Below are positions 1 to 8,647 of a stretch of 48,396 bases of DNA, piece by piece; the stretch's first letter is position 1; each line of letters begins with the position of its first letter. The DNA lies in contig JADFCV010000012.1 of the NCBI GenBank assembly GCA_017161655.1, forward strand, positions 22,118 through 70,513, given 5' to 3'. Source of the stretch: Candidatus Sumerlaeota bacterium. Its GTDB lineage: Bacteria; Sumerlaeota; Sumerlaeia; Sumerlaeales; Sumerlaeaceae. The position numbers were made by a program, and so were the translations under genes. Under the pieces are notes generated by a model. It searched no databases and was not told the DNA's origin. It saw only the letters and a list, made by a program, of their open reading frames with translations.

Positions 1-295
1 CTGGGACAAAGCCCGTGCGGTGTGCGCACGCAACGCGAATAATGTCGAAACGCGAGGCCGCTCCCTTAACAATTCGAGTCAGCTCTCGTTCGGCAAGGGT
101 CTCGTGCCACTCGTAGTGCAAACCTTTGATCGGTGTGCCATTTTCCAACGGTCGTACGATCCCGTGAAAGCTCACGAGAGCGCCGTGAGGCTCTGCACTG
201 GCGAAGCGGATGAGTTCATCCAGGCTCAGGGGGATGTCGGGTGGAACCAGCCGGCAAAAGGCTTGGGGCGGCGACGTCTTCTTTGGCTGCGACAT
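1..295 (-). CDS. moaE: Molybdopterin synthase catalytic subunit MoaE (partial)
   Basis: This is the large subunit of molybdopterin synthase, which with MoaD converts precursor Z (cPMP) into molybdopterin in the cytoplasm. I translated the minus strand from the ATG at 295. The frame stays open to the window edge, giving about 98 residues of a protein usually 140-150 long. Visible family features are the GALVSFHGIVR segment (the conserved 'G-V-F-G-VR' strand), LHYEWHE, and the HRTGFVP motif at the edge, which matches the H-R-x-G-x-V-P signature near the active site. The catalytic lysine and the C-terminus lie outside the window. The start is five bases after the moaD stop, so the two subunits are co-transcribed. 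Confidence 0.85.
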   Translation of the reverse strand, partial: MSQPKKTSPPQAFCRLVPPDIPLSLDELIRFASAEPHGALVSFHGIVRPLENGTPIKGLHYEWHETLAERELTRIVKGAASRFDIIRVACAHRTGFVP

Positions 296-300
296 GTTGT

Positions 301-552
301 TTAGCCTCCACTAAAGGGTGGCATGACGTCAACAATGTCGCCATCGTTCACCGAACATTTCGGGTCAGCAAATTCACCGTTTTTCGCATAACGCACGGAG
401 GAAAGATGCTCGCGAAGGTCGGGATGGCGAGCAAGGAGTTCTGCGACGACGGTCCCGATCGTGGGAGTACTCTCGGCATTGAGTGAAACCATGATCCGCT
501 CTGTGCCTACAATTTCACGGAGGCGTTGGTAGAATCGCACAGAGACCTTCAC
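301..552 (-). CDS. moaD: Molybdopterin synthase sulfur carrier subunit MoaD
   Basis: This is a ubiquitin-fold sulfur carrier of 83 residues, a normal MoaD length. The protein ends in PPFSGG; the terminal Gly-Gly is adenylated and thiocarboxylated in this family to donate sulfur to precursor Z. VNDGDIVDVMPPFSGG is the classical C-terminal strand. I chose the GTG at 552 because it starts the fold directly (VKVSVRFYQRLREI) and because its GTGA overlaps the stop codon of the upstream DUF116 gene, a typical translational-coupling arrangement. A longer in-frame start at 678 would lie inside the DUF116 gene and adds residues that do not look like MoaD. moaE follows immediately. Confidence 0.88.
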   Translation of the reverse strand: MKVSVRFYQRLREIVGTERIMVSLNAESTPTIGTVVAELLARHPDLREHLSSVRYAKNGEFADPKCSVNDGDIVDVMPPFSGG

Positions 553-1400
553 TGCGCGGACACCTCGCCGACAGGTATGGGGCTGGGCTGCGCCGCTGGT
601 GAATCTAAGCCCAGTTGGCGACGGAATGTGATGATCGCGGAGCGCAGCTCTTCGATATCGATGAAAGCCCCTTTGCACGGGCCGAGTGGGCGTTTGTTGG
701 CGATTCCGATGACGGGCAATTGATAACCGACATCACGAATCCCGGTGACGAGATCGCGCTCGCAGGCAATGCCGATAATCGCGGCGGGTTTGAGTTGAAC
801 AATCTTTTGCCGCGCTAGCGCCCCGTTGGGCGCAACGTAAAAGTCACAGTCGTATGCGCTCACCGTGGCGCGAATTTCGTCAATGTTCGAACGCTCGATG
901 CAGCGAGGTGCAAGGCACAGAATGCGGCCATTAGACTCGATGCGACGGCGGTGCGAGGACAAGGCGTTATGAATTTCTACGAGGGAGTAGCCCACGCGAT
1001 CTTTGGAAACTCCGAAAAGCTTGGCAAACCGCTCGAGCCAAACAAAACGGACAAAGAGTTGATGGGTGATCTTCTCGGCCAAAGCCAGGGGATGTCCTGT
1101 GACGACAGCCAGGGCGAGGCAGATGAGAGCGATGAGGGCGAGGGCAAACGCCAGACCTAGCAACACAGCGCAGGCAGGAACGATTCCCGGATGGAGAGAA
1201 TCTAAGCGCGGAGCGACAGCCCAAAGGGCACCAGCGACAAACAAAAAGAAGACGAAAATCTCACCTGCGGCAAGCAGAAGTACGAGGCGTTTCGGTTCGC
1301 GAATGAATCCCTCATGGGCATCGATGTCGCCGTCCCAGCCATACCATTCGTGACCAAGCTTGCGATCGGTGAGATTCTGTTCAAATTTTGGCTGTGTCAT
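549..1400 (-). CDS. DUF116 family membrane protein
   Basis: This 283-residue protein of unknown function matches the DUF116 family. Residues ~40-65 and ~75-105 are two hydrophobic membrane segments, and the rest is a cytoplasmic domain. Family-type motifs are CLAPRC (about residue 163), IGIACERDLVTGI and NKRPLGPCKGAFID, with four cysteines that could bind a metal; metal binding is my inference. The ATG at 1400 has GGAG about 9 bases upstream. The stop overlaps the GTG start of moaD (GTGA), so this is the first gene of a moaD-moaE operon. That context suggests, but does not show, a link to molybdenum cofactor or sulfur metabolism. Confidence 0.8.
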   Translation of the reverse strand: MTQPKFEQNLTDRKLGHEWYGWDGDIDAHEGFIREPKRLVLLLAAGEIFVFFLFVAGALWAVAPRLDSLHPGIVPACAVLLGLAFALALIALICLALAVVTGHPLALAEKITHQLFVRFVWLERFAKLFGVSKDRVGYSLVEIHNALSSHRRRIESNGRILCLAPRCIERSNIDEIRATVSAYDCDFYVAPNGALARQKIVQLKPAAIIGIACERDLVTGIRDVGYQLPVIGIANKRPLGPCKGAFIDIEELRSAIITFRRQLGLDSPAAQPSPIPVGEVSAQ

Positions 1401-1557
1401 GCTGTGAGACTCCGTGCGTTGAAACAGTACTAGATCAAAGCTATTTTAGTCCGGTTGCCCCGTTCTTGTTCACAGGTTGTGCGTGCAGCGCGTATATTTC
1501 CATGTTTCATCGAAGAAACACAAGGGAGTGCGCTGTCAAGTTATCCAAAAACAACGA

Positions 1558-1589
1558 CCGGCATGACCCGGTGCGCGAGGTCATGCCGG
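1558..1589 (-). terminator. Rho-independent terminator after the CBM48-like/thioredoxin-like gene
   Basis: A perfect 11-bp inverted repeat (CCGGCATGACC, 1558-1568, with GGTCATGCCGG, 1579-1589) encloses a 10-base loop. It lies 24 bases past the stop at 1613. Read on the minus strand, the stem is followed after a few bases by TTGTTTTTGG, a T-rich tail. Confidence 0.8.
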
Positions 1590-1612
1590 CGTTGGGAGGG
1601 GTAAGGGGCCGC

Positions 1613-2404
1613 CTACTTCAGTTTTTCGGCGAGCTCTGTGGGGGAAACTTTTTGCATGAACTGCATCAACGGCGCGCCTTTTGGATCGTAAATGTTGATG
1701 ACGCCAGCTCGATAGACTCCTAGCTGGTAAGCGAGTTTATTCTGTTCCATGAAATTGACGCGCACCGGTACGTAGTTTTGTTTCAGGATCGCTTCGACTT
1801 CTGGGGCTTCTAGCACTTGCTCGAAATAGTCGCTCATTTTGCTGCCGCGCATAAAGAAAAAGATGAGGATGCGTTTGTTCTGTTCTGCGGCACGCTTTTG
1901 CGCTGCCGGGATGCTCGTAAGCCACTCGAGCGTGGAGGTACTCTTTTTTGCGCCAGCCTGAGTGAGGGCTGGTGGCATGGGGGTGGGGGCGGGCACGTTT
2001 TTCCCCAGACGCAGCACATTGTTCTTGCTGCCAAGTCCGTTATCAACGCGATCCATATTGAGAGGGTCAAGCACCCACTCCGATCCCTCTTCCACAAATT
2101 TGTACTCGTGCACGCCTTCCGGGAGATTCACTGTGATAAAGAAAAGATTGCCATAACGTTGCATCTGATCTTTATTCGTCGCCCAGTCGTTGAAAGTGCC
2201 AGCCAAAAAAACCTGGGAAGCGGCAGACTGATATTTGAACGTGACGTCGTAAGTCCCATCAGGGCGCGGCCGAATGTCTACGGAAGGAGGGGGCGTGTAG
2301 GCGGGTGCCGCAGACTGAGCCAGGGGACTTCCTGCACCGACGAGGAAAGCCATAAGCGCGGCGGTGAAAAGCCATCTCCTTAGGTAGTAGGAGAACTGCG
2401 ACAT
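1613..2404 (-). CDS. Secreted protein: glycogen-binding-type (CBM48/AMPK-like) domain plus thioredoxin-like domain without CXXC
   Basis: The 263-residue product has a signal peptide (YYLRRWLFTAALMAFLVGAG..SA, cleavage about residue 29). Residues ~42-130 form an E-set/CBM48-like module: VFLAGTFNDWATNKDQM, then GVHEYKFVEEGSEWVLDPLN is the pattern of AMPK-type glycogen-binding domains. Residues ~155-263 resemble a thioredoxin fold (NKRILIFFFMRGSKMSDYFE, then a GVYRAGVINIYDPKG strand). The place where CXXC normally sits reads MRGSKMS, so a dithiol reductase activity is unlikely. I prefer the ATG at 2404 because AAAAGGG precedes it by 8 bases; an upstream in-frame ATG at 2422 has no ribosome site. 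The C-terminal domain is clearly paralogous to that of the next gene upstream. Function unknown. Confidence 0.7.
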   Translation of the reverse strand: MSQFSYYLRRWLFTAALMAFLVGAGSPLAQSAAPAYTPPPSVDIRPRPDGTYDVTFKYQSAASQVFLAGTFNDWATNKDQMQRYGNLFFITVNLPEGVHEYKFVEEGSEWVLDPLNMDRVDNGLGSKNNVLRLGKNVPAPTPMPPALTQAGAKKSTSTLEWLTSIPAAQKRAAEQNKRILIFFFMRGSKMSDYFEQVLEAPEVEAILKQNYVPVRVNFMEQNKLAYQLGVYRAGVINIYDPKGAPLMQFMQKVSPTELAEKLK

Positions 2405-2618
2405 TGTATATACCCTTTTCATTAGAACGATCCAAAAATTCGAAAAAATCCGCGCATTCTGTCAAGAGACTTTTTTGAAAAAAATAGAATTCAATTTCAC
2501 TCACAGACGGGGCAAGGGATGAGTGGGTAAACTATTTGCCAGCAATGATTTCAGAGGTAGCCCACGCGGCTCCGGACATGAGCTTAGGAATCCCCTTTTT
2601 GAAGACGTCTAACGAAAA

Positions 2619-2650
2619 AGCAGAGGGAACGCCAGTGCTTTCCCTCTGCT
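2619..2650 (-). terminator. Rho-independent terminator after the golvesin/thioredoxin-like gene
   Basis: An 11-bp inverted repeat (AGCAGAGGGAA, 2619-2629, with TTCCCTCTGCT, 2640-2650) encloses a 10-base loop. On the minus strand a run of T (TTTTCG) follows directly. It is 22 bases beyond the stop at 2673, so the two paralogous genes 1613-2404 and 2673-3695 are probably separate transcripts. Confidence 0.82.
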
Positions 2651-2672
2651 CTCATTGACATTGGTTTTTTTG

Positions 2673-3695
2673 CTACTGGGCTTTTAGTTTAGCCGCGAGC
2701 TCGCTTGGCGTGAGGCGTTCGGTGATCTGGAACAGAGCATTTCCCTGGGCATCATAGACGTTGATCACGCCTGCTTTAAACACGCCGAGGCTGTATGCAA
2801 TTTTGGTGTTCTCCAGGAAATTCAGGCGTGCGAGAACATAGTTGTTTTTCAGAATCTCCACGACTTCAGGGCTCGCGAGATTCTTCTCGAGGTCTTGTGA
2901 GCGTGCGCTCGTTGGGGCGAAGAAGAACAGCAAGATCCGCTTGTTTGTTCCGGCTGCTTCTCTTTGCGCATCCTGAATATTCTCGAACCATTTTAGCTGT
3001 CCGACCACAGTTGGCGCAGTCTGTGGGGGCGGAGCACTCCCACCCCTCGAAGGAGTGACCGTGGCAAGGGCCGCTTGCCCGGGATCTTCGAGGGGTTTTG
3101 ATGAGAATCGCACAGCATCGGCATAAACCTGGCCGTAGTTTTTCGGAGAAACAGGTTTCACACTGGCGTCCACGCGGAGCTCGACGTACTGCTCGTTGCC
3201 GGCGTCGAAATCATAATCCCCAATCAAGACCCACGTGTTGGCGTTGCTAATACCGGTTTCTGTACTGCCCCACCCGTCTTGAGTCAATTCTTTGGTGTCA
3301 GAGCCTTTCGCATGTTTGACAATGTATTTTACCGGTGTTGCATTCGCGGCGCGCGGCCATGTGGCGTAAACATAGTAATGGCCTGGTGAACGAAAGCGTG
3401 GATAAAATCTCGCAGCAGCCGGCTCAGGGGTCCCCTTTGGATCTGGATTGTCGGGGGTGCCCATAGAAAACAGGTATTTTCGAGAACCACACTTGTTGCC
3501 GTCCGTGCATCCTGGCGCCCGACTCTTCGCTGTTGTAGCGGGCGTTTTGCTGTCCATCCATTTGCCTTCGATCTCTTCGTAATGATCGAAATTTTGTCCT
3601 TCTTTCTGTGTTTCGATGATGATATCTTGTGCTTGAAGAGTCGTGACCCCGAGACAGACTACTGCTGCCGCGAGACATCGCGCACCGTTTTTCAT
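2673..3695 (-). CDS. Secreted protein: golvesin/xly-CBD-like domain plus thioredoxin-like domain without CXXC
   Basis: A 340-residue product. It has a signal peptide (CLAAAVVCLGVTTLQAQ, cut about residue 23). Residues ~30-200 form a beta-rich module like the golvesin/xanthan-lyase CBD family: FRSPGHYYVYATWP, WVLIGDYDFDAGNEQYVELR and YADAVRF are its typical strands. A proline-rich linker (~205-225) leads to a thioredoxin-like domain (~228-340) closely related to that of the gene at 1613-2404 (shared KRIL-FFF, SPEVVEILK-NYV, GV-AGVIN-YD). The CXXC position reads APTSARS, so it is redox-inactive. I chose the ATG at 3695 because GAGG lies 8 bases upstream; a GTG at 3704 is the longer alternative. 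The partner or substrate is unknown; an extracellular carbohydrate-binding or scaffold role is plausible. Confidence 0.7.
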   Translation of the reverse strand: MKNGARCLAAAVVCLGVTTLQAQDIIIETQKEGQNFDHYEEIEGKWMDSKTPATTAKSRAPGCTDGNKCGSRKYLFSMGTPDNPDPKGTPEPAAARFYPRFRSPGHYYVYATWPRAANATPVKYIVKHAKGSDTKELTQDGWGSTETGISNANTWVLIGDYDFDAGNEQYVELRVDASVKPVSPKNYGQVYADAVRFSSKPLEDPGQAALATVTPSRGGSAPPPQTAPTVVGQLKWFENIQDAQREAAGTNKRILLFFFAPTSARSQDLEKNLASPEVVEILKNNYVLARLNFLENTKIAYSLGVFKAGVINVYDAQGNALFQITERLTPSELAAKLKAQ

Positions 3696-3875
3696 GGAAA
3701 ACACCTCACACCCATCCTTTGTATCACATCACGAATAACTTGTCACAGAATTGCCTTGATCTAGCGTCTGCGCAGATGGGGTTTGTTGGGCAAGAGAAAT
3801 TTTTTCTTGTCATTTATTTTGCGCGCATTCGCTTGACATCAGTTTCATGCTGTTCGTGGAGTGCCGAACTGACTT

Positions 3876-4862
3876 ATGAAAATCATTGAAACAAAGAAAC
3901 TATCCAAAGTCTACACGCATGACTTTATTGATGTCGAGCATGGTCGGATTAAGTTTAACTTTTTCCGGCGCACCGTGGCGCTCGACGGTCTCGACCTGGA
4001 AGTTGGTGAAGGCGAGATCTTTGGCCTGCTGGGCCCGAATGGGGCGGGCAAATCCACGACCATAAAGATCCTCATGGGAATCATTTTTCCCACGAGTGGC
4101 ACAGCGCGGATCATGGAGCGTCCGCTAGGCGACAAGGAGGTCAAGGCCAAGATTGGTTTTCTCCCCGAGAATCCAGCGTTCTACGATTATCTCAAGGGGG
4201 AGGAATTCCTCGACTACTATGGCCAGCTCTACGGGATGCCGCGGTCGGTGCGCCGTAAACGCATTGACGAGCTCTTCGAGCTGGTTGGTTTGCCAGACCA
4301 TGCTCCGAATCTGCCGCTGAAAGGTTATTCGAAGGGCATGATCCAGCGCATTGGCTTAGCGCAGGCTCTGCTCAATGATCCCAAGCTCGTGGTGCTGGAT
4401 GAGCCGCAGTCGGGGCTCGATCCGCTGGGGCGCAAAGAAATTCGCGACATCATTTTGCGGCTCAAAGATCAGGGTAAAACAGTGTTCTTCAGTTCGCACA
4501 TTCTCTCGGATGCGGAGCTCATCTGCGACCGAGTGGCCATCGTCAATCGCGGTCGGCTGGTGGCGATGGGCGAGCTGAGTCATTTGCTGAGTCCGAAAAT
4601 CAAAGAGTACGAGTTGGTGGCAAGCGGCCTTTCGCGCGAGAGCCTCGACGTGCTCGAAAAACATGCGCGAAAGTTCATCGAACGAGAGCGGGATGTGCTG
4701 ATGATTCTGGAAAAGGAAGAGCTTGTGAAGGAGGCGTTGCGACGCATCGTGGCAGAAAACGCCAGCCTTGTGTCGCTGACCCCGCGTAGGGAAACGCTCG
4801 AAGAATACTTCATTCGCGAGGTGGCGCGCACAAATGCCCCGCGCGAGGAGGTACGTGCATAA
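3876..4862 (+). CDS. ABC transporter ATP-binding protein (ABC-2 exporter type)
   Basis: A 328-residue ATPase of a NatA/CcmA-like exporter. Walker A is [12 protein letters not shown] (about residues 49-60), the signature region is [19 protein letters not shown], Walker B is [14 protein letters not shown], and the switch histidine is in FFSSHILSD. The C-terminal 90 residues are the accessory domain usual in this subgroup. No good ribosome site is visible before the ATG at 3876, but the next start downstream would lose the beginning of the domain. Its TAA overlaps the ATG of the permease gene by one base, so the pair is translationally coupled. The substrate cannot be read from the sequence. Confidence 0.9.
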   Translation: MKIIETKKLSKVYTHDFIDVEHGRIKFNFFRRTVALDGLDLEVGEGEIFGLLGPNGAGKSTTIKILMGIIFPTSGTARIMERPLGDKEVKAKIGFLPENPAFYDYLKGEEFLDYYGQLYGMPRSVRRKRIDELFELVGLPDHAPNLPLKGYSKGMIQRIGLAQALLNDPKLVVLDEPQSGLDPLGRKEIRDIILRLKDQGKTVFFSSHILSDAELICDRVAIVNRGRLVAMGELSHLLSPKIKEYELVASGLSRESLDVLEKHARKFIERERDVLMILEKEELVKEALRRIVAENASLVSLTPRRETLEEYFIREVARTNAPREEVRA

Positions 4863-5845
4863 TGATGAAGGTCCTAGCTATCGCGCTCAATACGTTCAAG
4901 GAAGCGGTTCGAAACAAGGTTCTCTACTTCCTTTTGATTTTTGCGCTGCTCATCATGGGCTTTTCAGGCGTCATCAGCGATCTTTCGATTGCTGCTCCGG
5001 AAAAGCTCATCAAAGACCTTGGCCTCGCCGCGATCGATTTCTTTGGTTTTCTCATCGCTGTGTTTGTCGGCGTTTACTTGGTCTACACCGAGCTGGACAA
5101 GAAAACGATTTACACGATCGTTTCCAAGCCAATCGACCGTTATCAATTTATCCTCGGAAAGTTTTTTGGCCTACTCATCACCATCTACGTGAACATGCTC
5201 ATCATGAGCATTTTCTTCTTCGCTGTGCTTTACTTCCGCGATGCCACGGATTTTGACAAAGTGATGAAGGCCATCTACCGCGAGGTGGCGCCAGGGCAGT
5301 TCGAGCCGATCGGCAATCCGCAGGTGCAATACTACCTCTATCACCTCAAGCAGTTTATCATTGCCGTAGGTAAGGGCATTGCCACGGTTTTCGGCTACTC
5401 GGAACCCATCACTCATCATCTGATGCGCGTGATCGGCATGAGTGCACTCGGCCTCGCGATCATCACGAGCTTTGCGATTCTTTACTCCACTTTCTCAACG
5501 CCGACGCTGAGCGCTGTTTTTACGTTCCTCACCTGGATTATCGGGAGTCTTTGCGAGGACATTTTGCGCTACGCCGAGCGCCTGGCACAGAAGGCCGGTG
5601 GTGTGCAGAACCTCGTGGGGCCGGACCTGCTGAAGTACTGGTTTGCTCAGGTGGCCATGCACATCGTGCCGAATCTGGCACTCTTCGACAAGCGCACGGA
5701 AGCCGTCTATGGGCCATGGGAAGTGGCCACCCCCAACATCCATAATGTGCCCATTGATTGGGTGTCAGTGGTCTATGGCCTCGTTTACGTGGCAGGGGTG
5801 CTTTGTTTGGCTTCGATGATTTTCAATCGGCGGAATTTCAAGTAA
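4862..5845 (+). CDS. ABC-2 type transporter permease
   Basis: A 327-residue integral membrane protein with the ABC-2 permease pattern. The N-terminal amphipathic stretch (LNTFKEAVRNKVLYFLLIFALLI) runs into the first membrane helix; later helices lie at about 56-75, 100-122, 180-205, 218-240 and 298-320. The TELDKKTIYTIVSKPIDR loop after the second helix is characteristic of exporters that resemble NosY and related permeases. The gene overlaps the ATPase gene by one base and is followed after four bases by the gene at 5850. Two start codons sit in tandem (4862 and 4865). Substrate unknown. Confidence 0.87.
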   Translation: MMKVLAIALNTFKEAVRNKVLYFLLIFALLIMGFSGVISDLSIAAPEKLIKDLGLAAIDFFGFLIAVFVGVYLVYTELDKKTIYTIVSKPIDRYQFILGKFFGLLITIYVNMLIMSIFFFAVLYFRDATDFDKVMKAIYREVAPGQFEPIGNPQVQYYLYHLKQFIIAVGKGIATVFGYSEPITHHLMRVIGMSALGLAIITSFAILYSTFSTPTLSAVFTFLTWIIGSLCEDILRYAERLAQKAGGVQNLVGPDLLKYWFAQVAMHIVPNLALFDKRTEAVYGPWEVATPNIHNVPIDWVSVVYGLVYVAGVLCLASMIFNRRNFK

Positions 5846-5849
5846 GCCT

Positions 5850-7154
5850 ATGCGACGCTCGATCCTTCAAAATATCGTACTGTTCTTTTGCTTCATCGCG
5901 TTTTTTGCGGCAGCGGTGACGATCCAGCACAAGAATCTGGAGAAGGTGAAGCTCAATCCGCCGTTCATCGAAACATGGATGCTCTCCGGGCGGAGCGGCG
6001 AACTCCTGAAGCTGCTGGCGTTACGATACGATTTGGTGGCGGCGGACTTCCTCTGGCTGCGGGCCATTCAGTCGTTTGGCGGGCGCGGGATGACAAACCG
6101 CGACTGGAAGCCCGTGTATAATATGTTCGATACGATCACTGAGCTGGATCCGTATTTCGAAACCGCTTACACCTTTGGGAATATGGTCATAGGCGACGAA
6201 GGAGGACGGCAGCGCGAGGGGCTTGGGCTTCTCAACAAAGGCATGTTCCGCCTTGTTCGTCAGTATCGCATTCCTTTTGAGGGAATGTACGTTGCCCATT
6301 GGCAGATGGGCGACACGAATCTTGCCCGCTGGTATGGACGTGTGGCGATGAAGCGGCAAGATGCGCCGAATTGGGTTCCTCGGGTGGTGGCGTACATTGA
6401 AGTCCAGGCAGGTTCTTACTACATTGGATTCGATCGGTTTGTGTCGAATCTTCTCCAAGGGCTGGACGCGAGCGATTTCGATATGCAGCGCATCGCTCTG
6501 AATAAGATCCAGGAAGCTATAGACAAGTGGAACAGGGCTTACCTTTCACGAGCCTATGACGAGTTTACGACGCGCACGGGCCGGCTTCCGCGACAAATCG
6601 AGGAGCTGGCAGATATGCCCGCCCTGAAGGAATACGAAGTGGCGCGGATGAGCAAATTCATCGCGGCAATGGAAAAACGCGCGCGTGCCATGAACAAGGA
6701 ATTTGCGATACATCCCGATCTTCGGAGGGGGTTGCCGTGGCCACCGCGCGAGGAGATCGAAGCCCCGCTTCCGGCGGACAGCGCTGCTAAGCCAGGCGTG
6801 AAATGGGAAGAGTTGCGCAACGAAATTTTCCGCGAGTCGCTCGTGAAGCAATCAGGGATTCCAGAAGATCCCTATGGTTCAAGGTACGTCATCAACCTCA
6901 GCTTTGCTGGTTACCCGTTTGCGAAAAAGGATGACATCATCACACACGAGACGGACCGCTTCGATTTCTTGAAGAACCTGCTTCAGGGTGTGCGCAATTC
7001 CATCGCTGAACGCAAGAAGATGCTTGGGCGTAATCCGGAATCATTGCGAGAGGTCTTTTACACCGATTTCCAAACGACCGAGCCCTATGGCGCCAGTTGG
7101 AAATACGATCCTGCGACAGGGGATTTCCGCTCCACCTCGCACCCGGAGTTGTGA
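5850..7154 (+). CDS. Membrane-anchored TPR-like protein of the ABC exporter operon
   Basis: A 434-residue protein with one N-terminal membrane helix (IVLFFCFIAFFAAAVTI, ~8-25) and a long hydrophilic part that would lie outside the cytoplasmic membrane. Helical segments such as DFLWLRAIQSFGGRG, FDTITELDPYFETAYTFGN and GLGLLNKGMFRLVRQY look like degenerate tetratricopeptide repeats. I do not recognise a named family. It starts four bases after the permease stop and no terminator intervenes, so it is probably part of the same exporter complex, for instance as a periplasmic partner; this is inference from position. The C-terminus (EPYGASWKYDPATGDFRS) resembles the small beta motif seen in pseudopilin-like proteins, but that is weak. 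Confidence 0.7.
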   Translation: MRRSILQNIVLFFCFIAFFAAAVTIQHKNLEKVKLNPPFIETWMLSGRSGELLKLLALRYDLVAADFLWLRAIQSFGGRGMTNRDWKPVYNMFDTITELDPYFETAYTFGNMVIGDEGGRQREGLGLLNKGMFRLVRQYRIPFEGMYVAHWQMGDTNLARWYGRVAMKRQDAPNWVPRVVAYIEVQAGSYYIGFDRFVSNLLQGLDASDFDMQRIALNKIQEAIDKWNRAYLSRAYDEFTTRTGRLPRQIEELADMPALKEYEVARMSKFIAAMEKRARAMNKEFAIHPDLRRGLPWPPREEIEAPLPADSAAKPGVKWEELRNEIFRESLVKQSGIPEDPYGSRYVINLSFAGYPFAKKDDIITHETDRFDFLKNLLQGVRNSIAERKKMLGRNPESLREVFYTDFQTTEPYGASWKYDPATGDFRSTSHPEL

Positions 7155-7338
7155 GCAGATTTCGCTCTCCTTTTTGCAAACGGGCAGAGAAGGAAGGACG
7201 ACTGCTGATGCTCACGCGTAGGCGCTGAGAATGATTGTCCCCGATAGAGCGTTTGGCTGACGTGCCAGCCTCACTTCGATGAGTGAGGGCAGGGAATGCT
7301 TGACGCCCTCTGCGCGGCTGAGCCATGATTTCCGCACT

Positions 7339-8553
7339 ATGGCAACAGCAATCAAAGTTCCTTCGTTTGGGGAATCCATCACAGAGAGTACAGTGGCGCA
7401 ATGGCATAAGGCTGATGGCGAGTGGGTTGAAAAGGGGGACACGCTCGTCACGCTGGACACCGAGAAATCCTCAGCTGATCTCGAGGCCGAGGTCTCTGGT
7501 CGTTTGCGAATCTTGGTGAAGGAAGGAACAGACGTTCCGATTGGAAGCGTCATCGGGGAAATAGACGAAACAGCGCCTAAGGCGTCCAGCGCGGGATCCG
7601 AGTCCCAACCCGCCCAGACTTCCCACTTCGTGAAGGGTAACGAAGAGCAAGGTATCGGTGGTGAGACGGAGACTTCGACGGAGCCGCGTCCAGCCGAAGT
7701 TGCCGGGCCAGGCTTCTCGCTAGCGAAGGAGCGACCTACGGAACCTCCCGCGAGAGAATTCACAAAACCGGAGCCCCACACACCAAGAATCGAAATCGCA
7801 TCCGCCGCAGCAGAAACAAGCATGCAGGCGCCTGCCCTCCAGCCACAGGGTGATCGGAGCATAACGCGCAAACCCATGAGCAGACTCCGCAAGACCATTG
7901 CGAGGCGGCTCTTAGAGGCGCGCCAGCAAACGGCCATGCTTACGACGTTTGCGGAAGTGGATATGTCCGCTGTGCAAAAGCTTCGCGCGCGCTATCAGGA
8001 GGTATTCCTTGCGCGCCACGGCGTGAAACTCGGCCTCATGTCATTCTTTGTCAAAGCTGTGATCGAGGGGCTGCGTGCGTTTCCGGAGCTCAATGCGAGC
8101 ATCGAAGGCGATGACATTGTCTATCATCATTATTATGATATTTCGATAGCAGTGAGCACTGAGCGCGGACTGGTTGTGCCGGTGTTGCGCGATGCGGACA
8201 AGAAAAGCTTTGCGGAAATTGAAAAAGAGATTGCTGAGCTCGCGGCACGCGCCCGCGAGAATAAACTGACGCTGGCGGAGCTTGAAGGAGGGACGTTCAC
8301 GATTACGAATGGTGGGGTCTTTGGCTCATTACTCTCCACGCCCTTATTGAATCCGCCGCAAGTTGGCATTCTGGGCATGCATGCAATCGTGGACCGCCCA
8401 GTGGCGGTGGAAGGGCGCATCGAGATTCGCCCCATGATGTACCTGGCGCTGAGCTACGATCATCGTCTCATTGATGGGCGCGAGGCAGTGCAATTTCTTG
8501 GCCGCGTGAAAGAGTGCGTGGCCACACCAGAGCGGTTGGTGTTAGGGGTGTAG
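7339..8553 (+). CDS. sucB: Dihydrolipoyl succinyltransferase-type E2 component (SucB-like)
   Basis: The E2 of a 2-oxoacid dehydrogenase complex, transferring acyl groups from lipoyl-lysine to CoA. The lipoyl domain (residues 1-78) carries the lysine in [14 protein letters not shown]. The catalytic domain (~178-404) has the SucB-like [20 protein letters not shown] and the catalytic [16 protein letters not shown] with its His and Asp. Between them is a linker of about 100 residues rich in Pro, Glu, Ser and Ala, in which I cannot find the usual E3-binding domain. I start at the ATG at 7339; the frame is open upstream to 7279 but that stretch is not homologous and lies before the lipoyl domain. 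No sucA or lpd is adjacent. A branched-chain or pyruvate E2 is possible but the catalytic motifs favour succinyltransferase. Confidence 0.85.
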   Translation: MATAIKVPSFGESITESTVAQWHKADGEWVEKGDTLVTLDTEKSSADLEAEVSGRLRILVKEGTDVPIGSVIGEIDETAPKASSAGSESQPAQTSHFVKGNEEQGIGGETETSTEPRPAEVAGPGFSLAKERPTEPPAREFTKPEPHTPRIEIASAAAETSMQAPALQPQGDRSITRKPMSRLRKTIARRLLEARQQTAMLTTFAEVDMSAVQKLRARYQEVFLARHGVKLGLMSFFVKAVIEGLRAFPELNASIEGDDIVYHHYYDISIAVSTERGLVVPVLRDADKKSFAEIEKEIAELAARARENKLTLAELEGGTFTITNGGVFGSLLSTPLLNPPQVGILGMHAIVDRPVAVEGRIEIRPMMYLALSYDHRLIDGREAVQFLGRVKECVATPERLVLGV

Positions 8554-8647
8554 GTGTGGATGCCCTTACCCGGCTCAGCCTCAGACATGCGGTGATTGCG
8601 TTTGGGTACTGTCCAGAAAAAGGGCTCAGCTTTGGAGCGGAGGGGCG

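Noticed and set aside
20..304. Plus-strand open frame of 94 codons at the left edge
   Set aside because: It lies opposite moaE, whose translation on the minus strand has clear family motifs.
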